Shown: positions 9,212 through 16,991, counted from the stretch's first letter. The stretch: 20,461 nt of DNA from Scybalousia_A sp964626385 (GCA_964626385.1 CAZVEO010000044.1:1-20461); one strand, 5' to 3'. Notes: a model not told the origin generated them from the letters alone. Translations and numbers: made by a program.

Positions 9212-10132
9212 ATGAACAATCAAGAACTTAATAACCTAAAACAGAATATTAGAGATATTTATGAACAAATACTTGCTTTGCAAATTCCTTGTGAAGAAAA
9301 AGAATATTTATTATCAGATAAATATGCACAATTGTTACAAAATACTCAATTGATTATAGAGCAAAACAATAAATTACTTGCTTTAGTAGGAGAGGTTTTG
9401 AATAAAATGGATACTTGCAAAGAAGAAAATCTTTTTGCTTCTCCTTTTATTCAACACAAGGAAGTAAAAGAACACGAAGAGTCTACTATTGAGCAAAAGG
9501 AAATTATTGCAGATATTCAACCAGAAGAGGAGCAAGAAATAGAGCAGGAGCAATTACCCGAAAAGGAGAGTTCTCTGAATGAACTGACAGAAGAAAAAAC
9601 CGAACCTTTAGAATATTCTCAACCTGCGCAGCAACAAACAGAACCTCCAAAAACTTCTACACACAAAGAGACTTCCTCTGTATTGGAATTTTTACATACA
9701 AGAGTTATAAAAGACAATAAGGAATCGGATAACTCTCCAACATCAAAGCAAAAAGAGACAGCTTCCCAAAGACTTAATAATTTATTATCTCAAAACAATA
9801 AAGAACAATCAAATTCAACCTCTATCTTACAAGAACAAACTGATAACCCAATCTCCACCTCAAAACCAAAATCTATTAGTGATAAATTTGAGGCGGCGAA
9901 CAAAACAAATCTTAATTTTACTATAGGAATGAATTATAAATTTATGTTCATTAATGATTTGTTTGCCGGAAATGTACAAGCGTACGAAAATTTTATAAAT
10001 GAATTAAATACAACCACTTCACTAAAGGACTCTATGCAAATCATCAACTCTGCACGCACAAAATACAAATGGGCAACCACCTCTGTAGCATATGGCAATT
10101 TGACCGAAATAATACAACAAAGATTTGAATAA
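9212..10132 (+). CDS. Bacteroidota conserved hypothetical protein: coiled coil, disordered linker, C-terminal domain
   Basis: 306 residues, no signal peptide, so cytoplasmic. Residues ~1-65 are predicted coiled coil (LNNLKQNIRDIYEQILALQ ... QLIIEQNNKLLALVGEVL). Residues ~75-225 are low-complexity, very rich in E, Q, S, T and K, and probably disordered. Residues ~230-306 form a compact helical domain (FTIGMNYKFMFINDLFAGN ... YENFINELN ... W ... IIQQRFE) that I recognise as a recurring domain in uncharacterised Bacteroidota proteins; its function is not known to me. The TAA at 10130-10132 is one base from the gmk start, so the two are tightly coupled, and no promoter is seen in the 31-bp gap to the upstream gene. 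Confidence 0.85.
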   Translation: MNNQELNNLKQNIRDIYEQILALQIPCEEKEYLLSDKYAQLLQNTQLIIEQNNKLLALVGEVLNKMDTCKEENLFASPFIQHKEVKEHEESTIEQKEIIADIQPEEEQEIEQEQLPEKESSLNELTEEKTEPLEYSQPAQQQTEPPKTSTHKETSSVLEFLHTRVIKDNKESDNSPTSKQKETASQRLNNLLSQNNKEQSNSTSILQEQTDNPISTSKPKSISDKFEAANKTNLNFTIGMNYKFMFINDLFAGNVQAYENFINELNTTTSLKDSMQIINSARTKYKWATTSVAYGNLTEIIQQRFE

Positions 10133-10133
10133 T

Positions 10134-10703
10134 ATGGAAGCAACAGCTTTGATTGTATCTGCACCCTCTGGTACAGGCAAGACCACTATTTTAAATAGGT
10201 TATTTGCAAAATATCCCAATACATTCTCGTTTTCTGTTTCAGCCACCACAAGACAGAAAAGAGAGAACGAAAAGCATGGCGAACATTATTATTTCCTTTC
10301 TCAAGAGGAGTTTGACAAAAAAATAGAAAACAATGAGTTTTTGGAATACGAAAATGTTTATGAGGGGTTGTCTTATGGTACATTAAAAAGCGAAATAGAA
10401 AGAATAAACTCTTTGAAAAAAATAGCAGTTTTTGATGTAGATGTAAAAGGCGGAGTAAATATAAAACAACAATTGCAAAATCAAGCCGTTTCTGTTTTTT
10501 TTATGCCTCCTTCTTTGGAAGTACTAAAACATAGATTGTTAAATCGCAAAACCGAAACACAAGAAAGCTTAAATAAACGCCTACAACGTGCCGAAATGGA
10601 AATATCATACGCAGATAAGTTTGATAATATTATTATTAATGATAATTTAGACAAAGCCGTTGAGGAGTTGATATGTATTATTAAAAATAAATTTTCTTTT
10701 TAA
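10134..10703 (+). CDS. gmk: Guanylate kinase
   Basis: Phosphorylates GMP to GDP with ATP, supplying guanine nucleotides. 189 residues from ATG at 10134. The P-loop is SAPSGTGKTT (residues 9-18). The GMP-binding segment shows SVSATTRQKRENEKHGEHYYF, with Ser36 and Arg40 in the usual places and the conserved acidic-aromatic stretch EYENVYEGLSYGT at ~70-82. The lid and C-terminal part shows RLLNRKTETQESLNKRLQRAEMEI, typical of the family. I prefer ATG at 10134 (one base after the preceding stop) to an in-frame TTG at 10125, which would overlap the upstream gene and add three residues. It is the last gene before a ~1.1-kb non-coding stretch. Confidence 0.95.
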   Translation: MEATALIVSAPSGTGKTTILNRLFAKYPNTFSFSVSATTRQKRENEKHGEHYYFLSQEEFDKKIENNEFLEYENVYEGLSYGTLKSEIERINSLKKIAVFDVDVKGGVNIKQQLQNQAVSVFFMPPSLEVLKHRLLNRKTETQESLNKRLQRAEMEISYADKFDNIIINDNLDKAVEELICIIKNKFSF

Positions 10704-11013
10704 TATAAAGCTAACTCGGTGTAATAAATTGATGAAAAAATAACAGCTCTGCCCTTATCTCAAGCTATAATAACCCATGTTAACTTATCATAACCTATAA
10801 AAAACACCCCTCAAAAAAAAATTTCGGAAAATCGCGTAAATACCTATTTAAAAGTAGAAAATAAGGGTGCTACTACTGATTATCAGGTAGTTAACATTTT
10901 TCGAAGGGGTAAAAATGGGCTTTTTTCCTAAAAATCAGCGTTTTCGAGATGTTTTTTGAAGAAAAATTTTTCTTTAAGCGGGTTTCACAAAAATGAATCT
11001 TCGTTTTATTTCG

Positions 11014-11051
11014 ACGAATCTTCGTTTCGATTTCTCGAAACGAAGATTCGT
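11014..11051. repeat. Perfect 17-bp stem-loop followed by T5
   Basis: ACGAATCTTCGTTTCGA (11014-11030), loop TTTC, then its exact reverse complement (11035-11051), with a T run at 11051-11055. A partial direct copy of the left arm (GAATCTTCGTTT) lies just upstream at 10995-11006, so competing pairings are possible. It could work as a rho-independent terminator on the plus strand, although it is ~310 bp past gmk. Confidence 0.6.
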
Positions 11052-11224
11052 TTTTATTGATTATCAAGTAGTTATAAGGATAAAAATCGTTAATTTTGAG
11101 GTAGGTATCTTTTTCTCTTACAAAGTTACGAACATTTTTTGACCTGACCAAACGCGTGCACACTTTTTATTTGTAACTTACTGATAATCAGTAAACCGAT
11201 TTCCGTATTTTTTTCGTTAGTTTT

Positions 11225-11426
11225 GATAGGTTTGAATAGGTTCTAATGAGTTATTATAGGTTAGCACAGGCACAGCCTGCACCCACAGGGTGTTTTATAA
11301 GGGCAGAGCCATTACTTTTTTAACGGCTCTGCCCTTATAAAACACCCTGTGGCTGTGGCTTTGCCCTTATAGAACAGCCTCAGGCTGCAACCTATGCTAA
11401 CCTATACTAACTTATAACAACCTATC
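11225..11426. repeat. ~200-bp nested palindrome with 28-bp perfect inner arms
   Basis: The inner arms 11283-11310 and 11325-11352 are exact 28-bp reverse complements around a 14-nt loop. The outer arms 11249-11266 and 11395-11412 pair at 17 of 18 positions, and the ends GATAGG (11225) and CCTATC (11421) also pair. Both outer arms consist of degenerate ~10-nt units: (A)TAGGTTnnn on the left, nnAACCTAT on the right. Within it lie short hairpins with 3-nt loops: CAGGC-ACA-GCCTG (11267-11279), CACCC-ACA-GGGTG (11280-11292) and CAGCC-TCA-GGCTG (11375-11387). Confidence 0.85.
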
Positions 11427-11430
11427 AGAG

Positions 11431-11465
11431 TAAAGGCTCTGCCTTTAAAAACAGGCTGTGCCTGT
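11431..11465. repeat. Two further triloop hairpins flanking the palindrome
   Basis: TAAAGGC-TCT-GCCTTTA (11431-11447) and ACAGGC-TGT-GCCTGT (11451-11465), 7-bp and 6-bp perfect stems with 3-nt loops, the same design as the hairpins inside the neighbouring palindrome. Confidence 0.7.
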
Positions 11466-11555
11466 GTCCTTATAAATCACATTGTGAGGGTAATTGTTAG
11501 GTACTTTAATTTATATCCATCAATAAAAATTTTAGCAAAAAAAATGTATTTTTAT

Positions 11556-11586
11556 TTGGTGGATATATTTTTTTTATATAACTTTG
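11556..11586 (+). promoter_or_regulatory. Promoter for the leader and lipoprotein operon
   Basis: TTG (11556-11558), 20 bases, then TAACTTTG (11579-11586): a full Bacteroidota promoter match. The likely transcription start is ~11592, giving a leader of ~270 nt before the first lipoprotein start at 11861. Confidence 0.7.
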
Positions 11587-11591
11587 CAGAA

Positions 11592-11860
11592 ATTATATTA
11601 ATAGTAATAAAAATAATGTTATGAAACAAAAAACTACACATTATAAATATTCTTCTGAATATATCTTTTTATTAGGTAAAAATAACTTCATTTTATAGCC
11701 TATTGGGTGGTCGTTGCTACATATATTTGTCCTTGACTTACTTGTGTAGACTTCTTCTCTCCACCTAATAGGTATGCGGTGTGTCTTTTTCTGCAATTAA
11801 GAAAAGAAGTAGGGACAATAAATTATAAAGTATAAACAAAATAAAAAAGAGTAAAAAAAA
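11592..11860 (+). promoter_or_regulatory. Long structured 5' leader with a 25-codon reading frame
   Basis: Downstream of a consensus promoter, the leader holds a 25-codon frame (ATG 11621, TAG 11696-11698) and, starting on the very next base, a 12-bp stem: CCTATTGGGTGG (11699-11710) with CCACCTAATAGG (11761-11772), one G-U pair. Its 50-nt loop has an inner CTACA/TGTAG stem (11717-11721, 11745-11749). A hairpin ATATTC-TTCT-GAATAT lies within the small frame. Possible roles are translational attenuation of the lipoprotein genes or a separate small RNA. I match it to no known riboswitch class, and the frame's translation is unproven. Confidence 0.4.
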
Positions 11861-12418
11861 ATGAAGACTATAAGAATAAAAACAATATTATCATATTCTG
11901 TTATGATATTATTTGCAGGTTGTTTATTTTCATCTTGCAATAACAATGACGAAGTTTTAGAGAAAGACACAAATCAAACAGAAATAGTTAAGAAAAAGAA
12001 GTTTGAAGTGGATTTCTACTTAAAAGACAAAGATGGCAATCTTTGGCATATAAAAGGTACGGCTGATGTTTCTTTTAGAAATGGAACAGCAAAATTAGAC
12101 CTTGTTTTAACAAATACTAATACGGGACAATCTTATCATTTAGAAGGTACTGTTAAATATAGTAATGGAAAGGTTACAAATATTCAAGAAATACATTTGT
12201 ATGATGAAAAAGGCAATGAGGTAGATTGGGAAAAAGAAATACCCGATTTGATGTATATCATTGATGAATGCTTGAATAATTTGGATTTAGAAAAAACTGT
12301 TGCAAATATTCAAAGAGTACATTTGTATGATGAAAATGGTAGCGAAGTAAATTGGAAAGACGAAATACCCGATCTTGAGTATATTATTAATGAATGTTTA
12401 AATAGGTTAGATATATGA
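11861..12418 (+). CDS. Putative lipoprotein with a 42-residue tandem repeat
   Basis: 185 residues. The signal peptide has two possible lipobox cysteines, Cys21 (LFAGC) and Cys26 (LFSSC); Cys26, followed by NNNDE, looks like a Bacteroidota lipoprotein start. Residues ~45-105 are beta-rich (FEVDFYLKDKDGNLWHIKG.. TAKLDLVLTNTNTGQSYHL). Residues 107-148 and 149-185 are tandem copies of one unit (NIQEIHLYDEKGNEVDWEKE and NIQRVHLYDENGSEVNWKDE, then IPDL.YII.ECLN.LD), also obvious at DNA level with a 126-bp period, so the duplication is fairly recent. No known domain is recognised. The gene is read from the promoter at 11556 and overlaps the next gene by ATGA, implying translational coupling. Confidence 0.8.
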   Translation: MKTIRIKTILSYSVMILFAGCLFSSCNNNDEVLEKDTNQTEIVKKKKFEVDFYLKDKDGNLWHIKGTADVSFRNGTAKLDLVLTNTNTGQSYHLEGTVKYSNGKVTNIQEIHLYDEKGNEVDWEKEIPDLMYIIDECLNNLDLEKTVANIQRVHLYDENGSEVNWKDEIPDLEYIINECLNRLDI

Positions 12419-12900
12419 AAAAACTATTCTTAATTTGGGGAGTAGTTGCTGTAGTGTTTTGTTCTTGCAATAAGACAAATTCATTGGAAGGGACTTATAT
12501 TTACGATAAGGAGGCATCTGATGTGGAATCTTTTGTTGAAAATTCTCCTAATGGAGGACTTATAGCATTAGCTTTTGTTCTTTCCTCTTCATCTAATACC
12601 CTCGAATTCAGCGACCATGCATTAACCACTACTAACGATAGTATTCTTAACAGTGATACTTCCGTTAACAATGATGGCAAAGGTATATCTCTTTTTGAGA
12701 AGTTAGTTTTAAAAGATACAATGTGCTTTTTATTTATACAAAAAGAGGCTGATACTTGTAAGTACGACATATTAACTGAAAATAATTCAACCAAAATTAT
12801 TTTGAAAGACGAAAATTCTGAATCTATAGATACCATATTGTATAACAACGAAAAACAAACATTGGACTGGCATGGTTTAATCTTTAAACGCAAACAATAA
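12415..12900 (+). CDS. Putative lipoprotein, coupled to the preceding gene
   Basis: 161 residues. The N-terminus MKKLFLIWGVVAVVFCSC is a short signal peptide; Cys18 is the likely lipidated residue. The mature part starts with SLEGTYIYDKEA and ends in short strands (KYDILTENNSTKIILKDE, TLDWHGLIFKRK), resembling small lipocalin-like Bacteroidota lipoproteins (the LxGTW-type start followed by strands), but I cannot assign a family. Start and stop overlap with the preceding gene (ATGA, 12415-12418), so the two products probably act together in the envelope. A strong terminator follows 20 bp after the stop. Confidence 0.8.
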   Translation: MKKLFLIWGVVAVVFCSCNKTNSLEGTYIYDKEASDVESFVENSPNGGLIALAFVLSSSSNTLEFSDHALTTTNDSILNSDTSVNNDGKGISLFEKLVLKDTMCFLFIQKEADTCKYDILTENNSTKIILKDENSESIDTILYNNEKQTLDWHGLIFKRKQ

Positions 12901-12920
12901 TTACATTTTTTTAACAGCAT

Positions 12921-12957
12921 AACGACCTGCTTATAAAGTAAGTAGGTCGTTTTTTTT
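12921..12957 (+). terminator. Rho-independent terminator after the lipoprotein operon
   Basis: AACGACCTGCTTA (12921-12933) pairs with TAAGTAGGTCGTT (12939-12951) with one G-U pair and a TAAAG loop; T8 follows (12950-12957). It separates the plus-strand operon from the convergent uvrA. On the minus strand the hairpin is not followed by a T run, so it is best assigned to the plus strand. Confidence 0.9.
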
Positions 12958-12968
12958 GCAATGCATTT

Positions 12969-15863
12969 TTATAATTCGTCTTTAAGGTATTCTCCTATAG
13001 AATTTTTGCTGTCTTTTATGGCTTCTTCCGGCGTACCACAAAAAACTATTTGTCCGCCCTTTATTCCGCTTTCTTTTCCCATATCTATGATATAATCAGC
13101 CACCTTTATAACATCCAAATTATGCTCTATAACCACCATACTATTACCCTTATCTACCAATTTTTGCAGAACATTAAGCAAAATTCTTATATCCTCAAAG
13201 TGTAGTCCAGTTGTGGGTTCGTCCAAAATATAAAGCGTTCTACCAGTGTCTTTTCTTGCAAGTTCAGTAGCAAGTTTTATTCTCTGCGCCTCACCGCCAG
13301 AAAGCGTTGTTGAGGATTGTCCAAGAGTTAGATAACCAAGTCCAACCTGAGTTACCATACTCAATTTTTGTACAATAAGAGGGTAATTCTCAAAAAAAAC
13401 TAAAGCCTCTGTAAAAGACATATTAAGCACATCGTTAATACTTTTACCCTTATACCTTACCTCCAAAGTTTCCCTATTGTATCTCTTGCCATGACATTCC
13501 TCACAAGTAACATAAACATCAGGCAGAAATTTCATTTCCAAAATCTTAACTCCACCGCCCAAACAAGCCTCGCATCTTCCTCCTTTAATATTAAATGAAA
13601 ATCTACCCGGTTGATATCCCCTTATTTTTGCTGTAGGCAACATAGCAAATAAGGCTCTTATATCATCAAAAACACCAATATAAGTTGCCGGATTGCTACG
13701 AGGGTTTCTCCCTATAGGAGTTTGGTCTATTTCTATAACTTTATCTATGTTTTCAAGCCCTTCTATAGATTTGTAAGGCAAAGTCCTTTTTTCAGCACGA
13801 TGATAATATTTTGCTAATACAGGGTGAAGCGTATCATTGATTAGAGAACTTTTTCCACTACCACTTACTCCCGTAATACACACAAAAACACCAAGTGGCA
13901 AACGTAAATCTACATCTTTCAAATTGTTCCCACTTGCACCTAAAAGGCTTAAATATTTATCTGTCGGTTTTCTTCTTTCCTTCGGAATATCTATTTTTCT
14001 TTTTCCATTAAGATAATCAGCAGTTATACCGGCAAGATGCTTTGAGTTTTGTCCTTCTTTGTCGGTTTCTAAAAAGTCCGAAGGTTTTCCCGCCGCTACC
14101 ACTCTACCTCCATGTACTCCCGCTCCTTCTCCTATATCTATTATCCAATCCGAAGCCAACATCATCTCTTTGTCATGCTCCACTACAATAACCGAGTTAC
14201 CCTTATCTCTTAGTTGTTTCAAAGAATTTATAAGTTTGATATTATCCGATTGATGCAAACCAATACTTGGTTCATCCAAAATATACAAAACATTGACCAA
14301 CTCGCTACCTATTTGAGTTGCAAGCCTTATTCTTTGTGCCTCACCACCTGAAAGAGAAGCCGTTTTTTGACTCAAACGCAAATATCCCAAACCTACATTT
14401 ATCAAAAAATTTATTTTTGTAGATATCTCTCTAATAATTTCTTCTCCTATAGCAAGCTGTCTTTCTGTCAATTCATTAGGCAAATTATTTACCCAACGGT
14501 CGAGTTCTGTAATGTCCATATCCGTAAGGTCGGCAATATTTTTGTCTTTTATTCTGTAAGACAAACTTTCTTTTTTCAAACGCTTTCCTTCACACTCAGG
14601 ACAAGTCTTTTGACTAATAAACCCATTTGCCCATTTGCTTATTGCTGCAGGAGCATCCGATTCGGTTGCATTTTTTATAAGATTTACTATACCCTTAAAA
14701 GTATTCAAATCATAAAAAGAGGTTCCAAGAGTTGAATTTAAGTCAAACTCTTCTATATTCTCCTGCTCAATATCTTCCTCTTCCAAAACTTCTTTTTCTC
14801 CAAAAAGAATCTCATCCAAACACTCTTTTGGCAGGTCTTTTAGTTTTGTGTTAGTCGTACAGTCATATTTTTTACAAATAGAGTTTATTTTTTTATATAA
14901 TGATGAAGTTTTGTCATTTGTGTTTATTGCGGCTATTGCACCTTTACTAATAGAAAGTTCCTCGTCCAATATAAGTTTGTCCAAATCTACTTGTGTTATT
15001 TCTCCCAACCCTTTGCATCTTGGACAAGCACCGTATGGAGAATTGAAGGAAAAAGTATTTGGTTCTGCATCCGGGTACGAAATGCCTGTGGTTGGACACA
15101 TCAAATTTTTAGAATAATATTTTGCTTCCTTACTTTCTTCATCCAAAATTAAAATATTACCTCCCGCACCTTTAAAAGCAGTTTTTATTGACCTTTTCAA
15201 TCTTTCTATATTTTTGTCTTTTATTTGAAAAGTATCTACAACAATTTCTATATCGTGTATTTTGTAGCGGTCAAGTTTCATTCCAAAGGTTATAGGTTTT
15301 ACTTCACCATCTACTCTTACCTTAGTATAACCTTTACCCGCTATTTGTTGAAACAATTCCCTATAATGCCCTTTCCTACCCTTTACTTGAGGAGCAAGAA
15401 TACTTATTTCTCTGTCAAAAAATTTTTCTACTATAGTTTTTATAATTTGGTCTTCGGTGTATTTTACCATTTTCTCACCCGTATTTACCGAATAAGCATC
15501 CGCTATTCTTGCATACAAAAGACGCAATAAATCATATATTTCTGTAACAGTGCCTACTGTGGAACGAGGGTTTTTATTTGTAGATTTTTGCTCTATGGCT
15601 ATAACAGGAGAAAGCCCTGTAATTTTGTCAACTTCAGGTCTTTCCATGTTTCCCAAAAAACTTCTTATATAGGTAGAAAATGTTTCTAAATATCTTCTTT
15701 GTCCCTCTGCATAAATAGTGTCAAAAGCCAAAGAACTCTTTCCACTCCCACTCAAACCTGTAATAGTAACTAAGGAATTTCTTGGTATTTTGAGATTGAT
15801 ATTTTTTAGATTATGAGCTTTTGCACCAAATATTTCTATATAATTATTGGTTTTTGTTATCAT
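12969..15863 (-). CDS. uvrA: UvrABC excision nuclease subunit A
   Basis: Damage-recognition ATPase of nucleotide excision repair; it loads UvrB at DNA lesions. 964 residues, close to the family's usual ~940. It has two ABC ATPase modules: Walker A GLSGSGKSS at 36-44 and GVSGSGKSS at ~661-669; signatures LSGGEAQRIRLA (~500) and LSGGEAQRIKLA (~850); Walker B VLYILDEPSIGLH and TLYILDEPTTGLH. Zinc-binding segments are CPTTG...ACPRCKGLG (~256-285), CPECEGKR and CEACLGGG...CEECHGKR. The first has CPTT where E. coli has CxxC; I recall the same in other Bacteroidota UvrA. An acidic insertion (EEEDIEQENIEEFD) lies at ~365. A -7 element TATTTTTG (15893-15886) is 22 bp upstream of the ATG. The gene is convergent with the lipoprotein operon and divergent from the nuclease gene at 16138. 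Confidence 0.97.
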   Translation of the reverse strand: MITKTNNYIEIFGAKAHNLKNINLKIPRNSLVTITGLSGSGKSSLAFDTIYAEGQRRYLETFSTYIRSFLGNMERPEVDKITGLSPVIAIEQKSTNKNPRSTVGTVTEIYDLLRLLYARIADAYSVNTGEKMVKYTEDQIIKTIVEKFFDREISILAPQVKGRKGHYRELFQQIAGKGYTKVRVDGEVKPITFGMKLDRYKIHDIEIVVDTFQIKDKNIERLKRSIKTAFKGAGGNILILDEESKEAKYYSKNLMCPTTGISYPDAEPNTFSFNSPYGACPRCKGLGEITQVDLDKLILDEELSISKGAIAAINTNDKTSSLYKKINSICKKYDCTTNTKLKDLPKECLDEILFGEKEVLEEEDIEQENIEEFDLNSTLGTSFYDLNTFKGIVNLIKNATESDAPAAISKWANGFISQKTCPECEGKRLKKESLSYRIKDKNIADLTDMDITELDRWVNNLPNELTERQLAIGEEIIREISTKINFLINVGLGYLRLSQKTASLSGGEAQRIRLATQIGSELVNVLYILDEPSIGLHQSDNIKLINSLKQLRDKGNSVIVVEHDKEMMLASDWIIDIGEGAGVHGGRVVAAGKPSDFLETDKEGQNSKHLAGITADYLNGKRKIDIPKERRKPTDKYLSLLGASGNNLKDVDLRLPLGVFVCITGVSGSGKSSLINDTLHPVLAKYYHRAEKRTLPYKSIEGLENIDKVIEIDQTPIGRNPRSNPATYIGVFDDIRALFAMLPTAKIRGYQPGRFSFNIKGGRCEACLGGGVKILEMKFLPDVYVTCEECHGKRYNRETLEVRYKGKSINDVLNMSFTEALVFFENYPLIVQKLSMVTQVGLGYLTLGQSSTTLSGGEAQRIKLATELARKDTGRTLYILDEPTTGLHFEDIRILLNVLQKLVDKGNSMVVIEHNLDVIKVADYIIDMGKESGIKGGQIVFCGTPEEAIKDSKNSIGEYLKDEL

Positions 15864-15885
15864 TTCAAGGTGTTTTTTCTTCTTG

Positions 15886-15893
15886 CAAAAATA
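15886..15893 (-). promoter_or_regulatory. -7 promoter element of uvrA
   Basis: TATTTTTG on the minus strand matches TAnnTTTG and sits 22 bp upstream of the uvrA ATG. No TTG is seen at the expected -33 distance. I found no SOS-like operator by eye. Confidence 0.45.
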
Positions 15894-16090
15894 CTAAAAA
15901 CTGAATTCTACTTGAAAACGCAACTTTTAACAAATTATTGTAAAAACAATAGCGGTAGTCCAAAAGTTTGCCCGCCTCTACAAAAGATAAAAATTATGTA
16001 TCAAGTTACATTTATTTTATTGCTATGCCATTATAAAATTATCTGTGCCTGTATTCGTTTATGTAAAAGAATAAATTTCAAAAAATAAAA

Positions 16091-16098
16091 TATCTTTG
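16091..16098 (+). promoter_or_regulatory. -7 promoter element of the GIY-YIG gene
   Basis: TATCTTTG matches TAnnTTTG, 39 bp before the ATG at 16138. The -33 element is not obvious. Confidence 0.45.
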
Positions 16099-16137
16099 CA
16101 AAATAGTTAGTTGAAATTTATTAATAAGAACAAAATT

Positions 16138-16960
16138 ATGGGCAAGACAATAACAACATATTTAGTAGACAACGACCCTAAAGGTACACAGTACTCATTT
16201 ATTAGCAACAAAATTTGTCAAATGTTTGTAATTCCTCGTTCTAATCTTTCTTATCTAAACACACAAGAGAAACTAAAAAAAAACAGCGTTTTATATATTG
16301 TTAGGGGAAGATGAAACAACTAAACCCCAAGCCTATATTGGAGAAACAGAAAATTTCAAAGAACTTGTAAAAGACAATGAAAACAAAAAAGCGTTTTGGC
16401 AAAAAGCACTTGTGTTTGTATCAAAGGACGCTGAAATGACTAAATCTGACGTGCAATATTTAGAATATAAAGCAATAGAGGAAGCAAAGCGGACAAATAA
16501 TTTTATTTTAAGTGATAATAAGCAAGTTCCTAAAATGCCTAATTTACCAGAATATCAAAAAAATCCTATGGATGAATTTTTTGAAGATGTTAAGTTTTTA
16601 ACATTATTTATTGGTTGTAACATTTTTAAAATAATACAATATAATGATGAACATCTATTTTATATAAAAAAAGGAGAATGTAATGCTAAAGGTTTTTATG
16701 GTTCTAAAGGATTTACTGTTTTAATGGATAGTATAATAGATAAGAAAATAAGTAAATCTTTTACATGGCAAGAAAAACTGGCAAAAATAATTTCAGAATA
16801 TACTTCAAAAAAAGGTGATATTATAGTGATGACCTCAGATAAAACATTTTCAAGTCCAAGTACTGCAACAAGTTTCTGTCTTGGTCGTAGTTCAAATGGT
16901 TGGACTGAATGGAAGGATGAAAACAATAATACATTAGATTCGGTTTATAGAAATCAATAA
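16138..16960 (+). pseudogene. GIY-YIG nuclease family protein with C-terminal DUF4357, frameshifted
   Basis: The start at 16138 encodes MGKTITTYLVDNDPKGTQYS...IPRSNLSYLNTQEKLKK, then this frame ends at 16314. The rest continues in the next frame: KTAFYILLGEDETTKPQAYIGETENF...KKAFWQKALVF...DVQYLEYKAIEEA, the GIY-YIG core (FYI, AYIGET, the QYLE glutamate), followed by the C-terminal part with FSSPSTATSFCLGRSSNGWTEWKDENNNTL, typical of DUF4357. The frame changes within an A9 run (16275-16283); eight A's would give one continuous protein of ~273 residues. Such proteins are accessory-region genes with a presumed endonuclease role; substrate unknown. Alternatives to decay are an indel error in the assembly or slippage on the A9 run that restores the frame in some transcripts. 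Confidence 0.85.
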
Positions 16961-16991
16961 GCAGGTAGTCTATATAATGTTAGAGTGATAC

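Larger units (their letters stand above)
10704..11555. other. Gene-free region full of inverted repeats
   Basis: No convincing coding frame on either strand. It contains a fragment of the triloop repeat family (10741-10758), degenerate ~10-nt repeats around AACCTAT (~10764-10800), three TGATTATCA-type inverted repeats (centres ~10881, 11062, 11186), a 17-bp perfect hairpin (11014-11051) and a ~200-bp nested palindrome (11225-11426) with two more hairpins to 11465. GC content rises locally in 11260-11465. No transposase lies next to it. Confidence 0.7.

Noticed and set aside
10125..10133. Earlier TTG start for gmk, adding three residues
   Set aside because: It would overlap the end of the upstream gene, whereas ATG at 10134 sits one base after the stop and gives a normal guanylate kinase N-terminus.
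10891..11163. 90-codon minus-strand frame in the non-coding region
   Set aside because: It runs through the hairpin and repeat region; the translation is rich in K, N, F and R with no domain-like pattern, and no promoter is seen.
11225..11465. CRISPR array or insertion-sequence ends
   Set aside because: There are no regularly spaced identical repeats with unique spacers and no transposase; the structure is a nested palindrome with varied hairpins.
15000..15110. First UvrA zinc segment with CPTT instead of CxxC, as a possible lost zinc site
   Set aside because: I recall the same replacement in other Bacteroidota UvrA proteins, so it is probably a lineage trait rather than damage in this copy.
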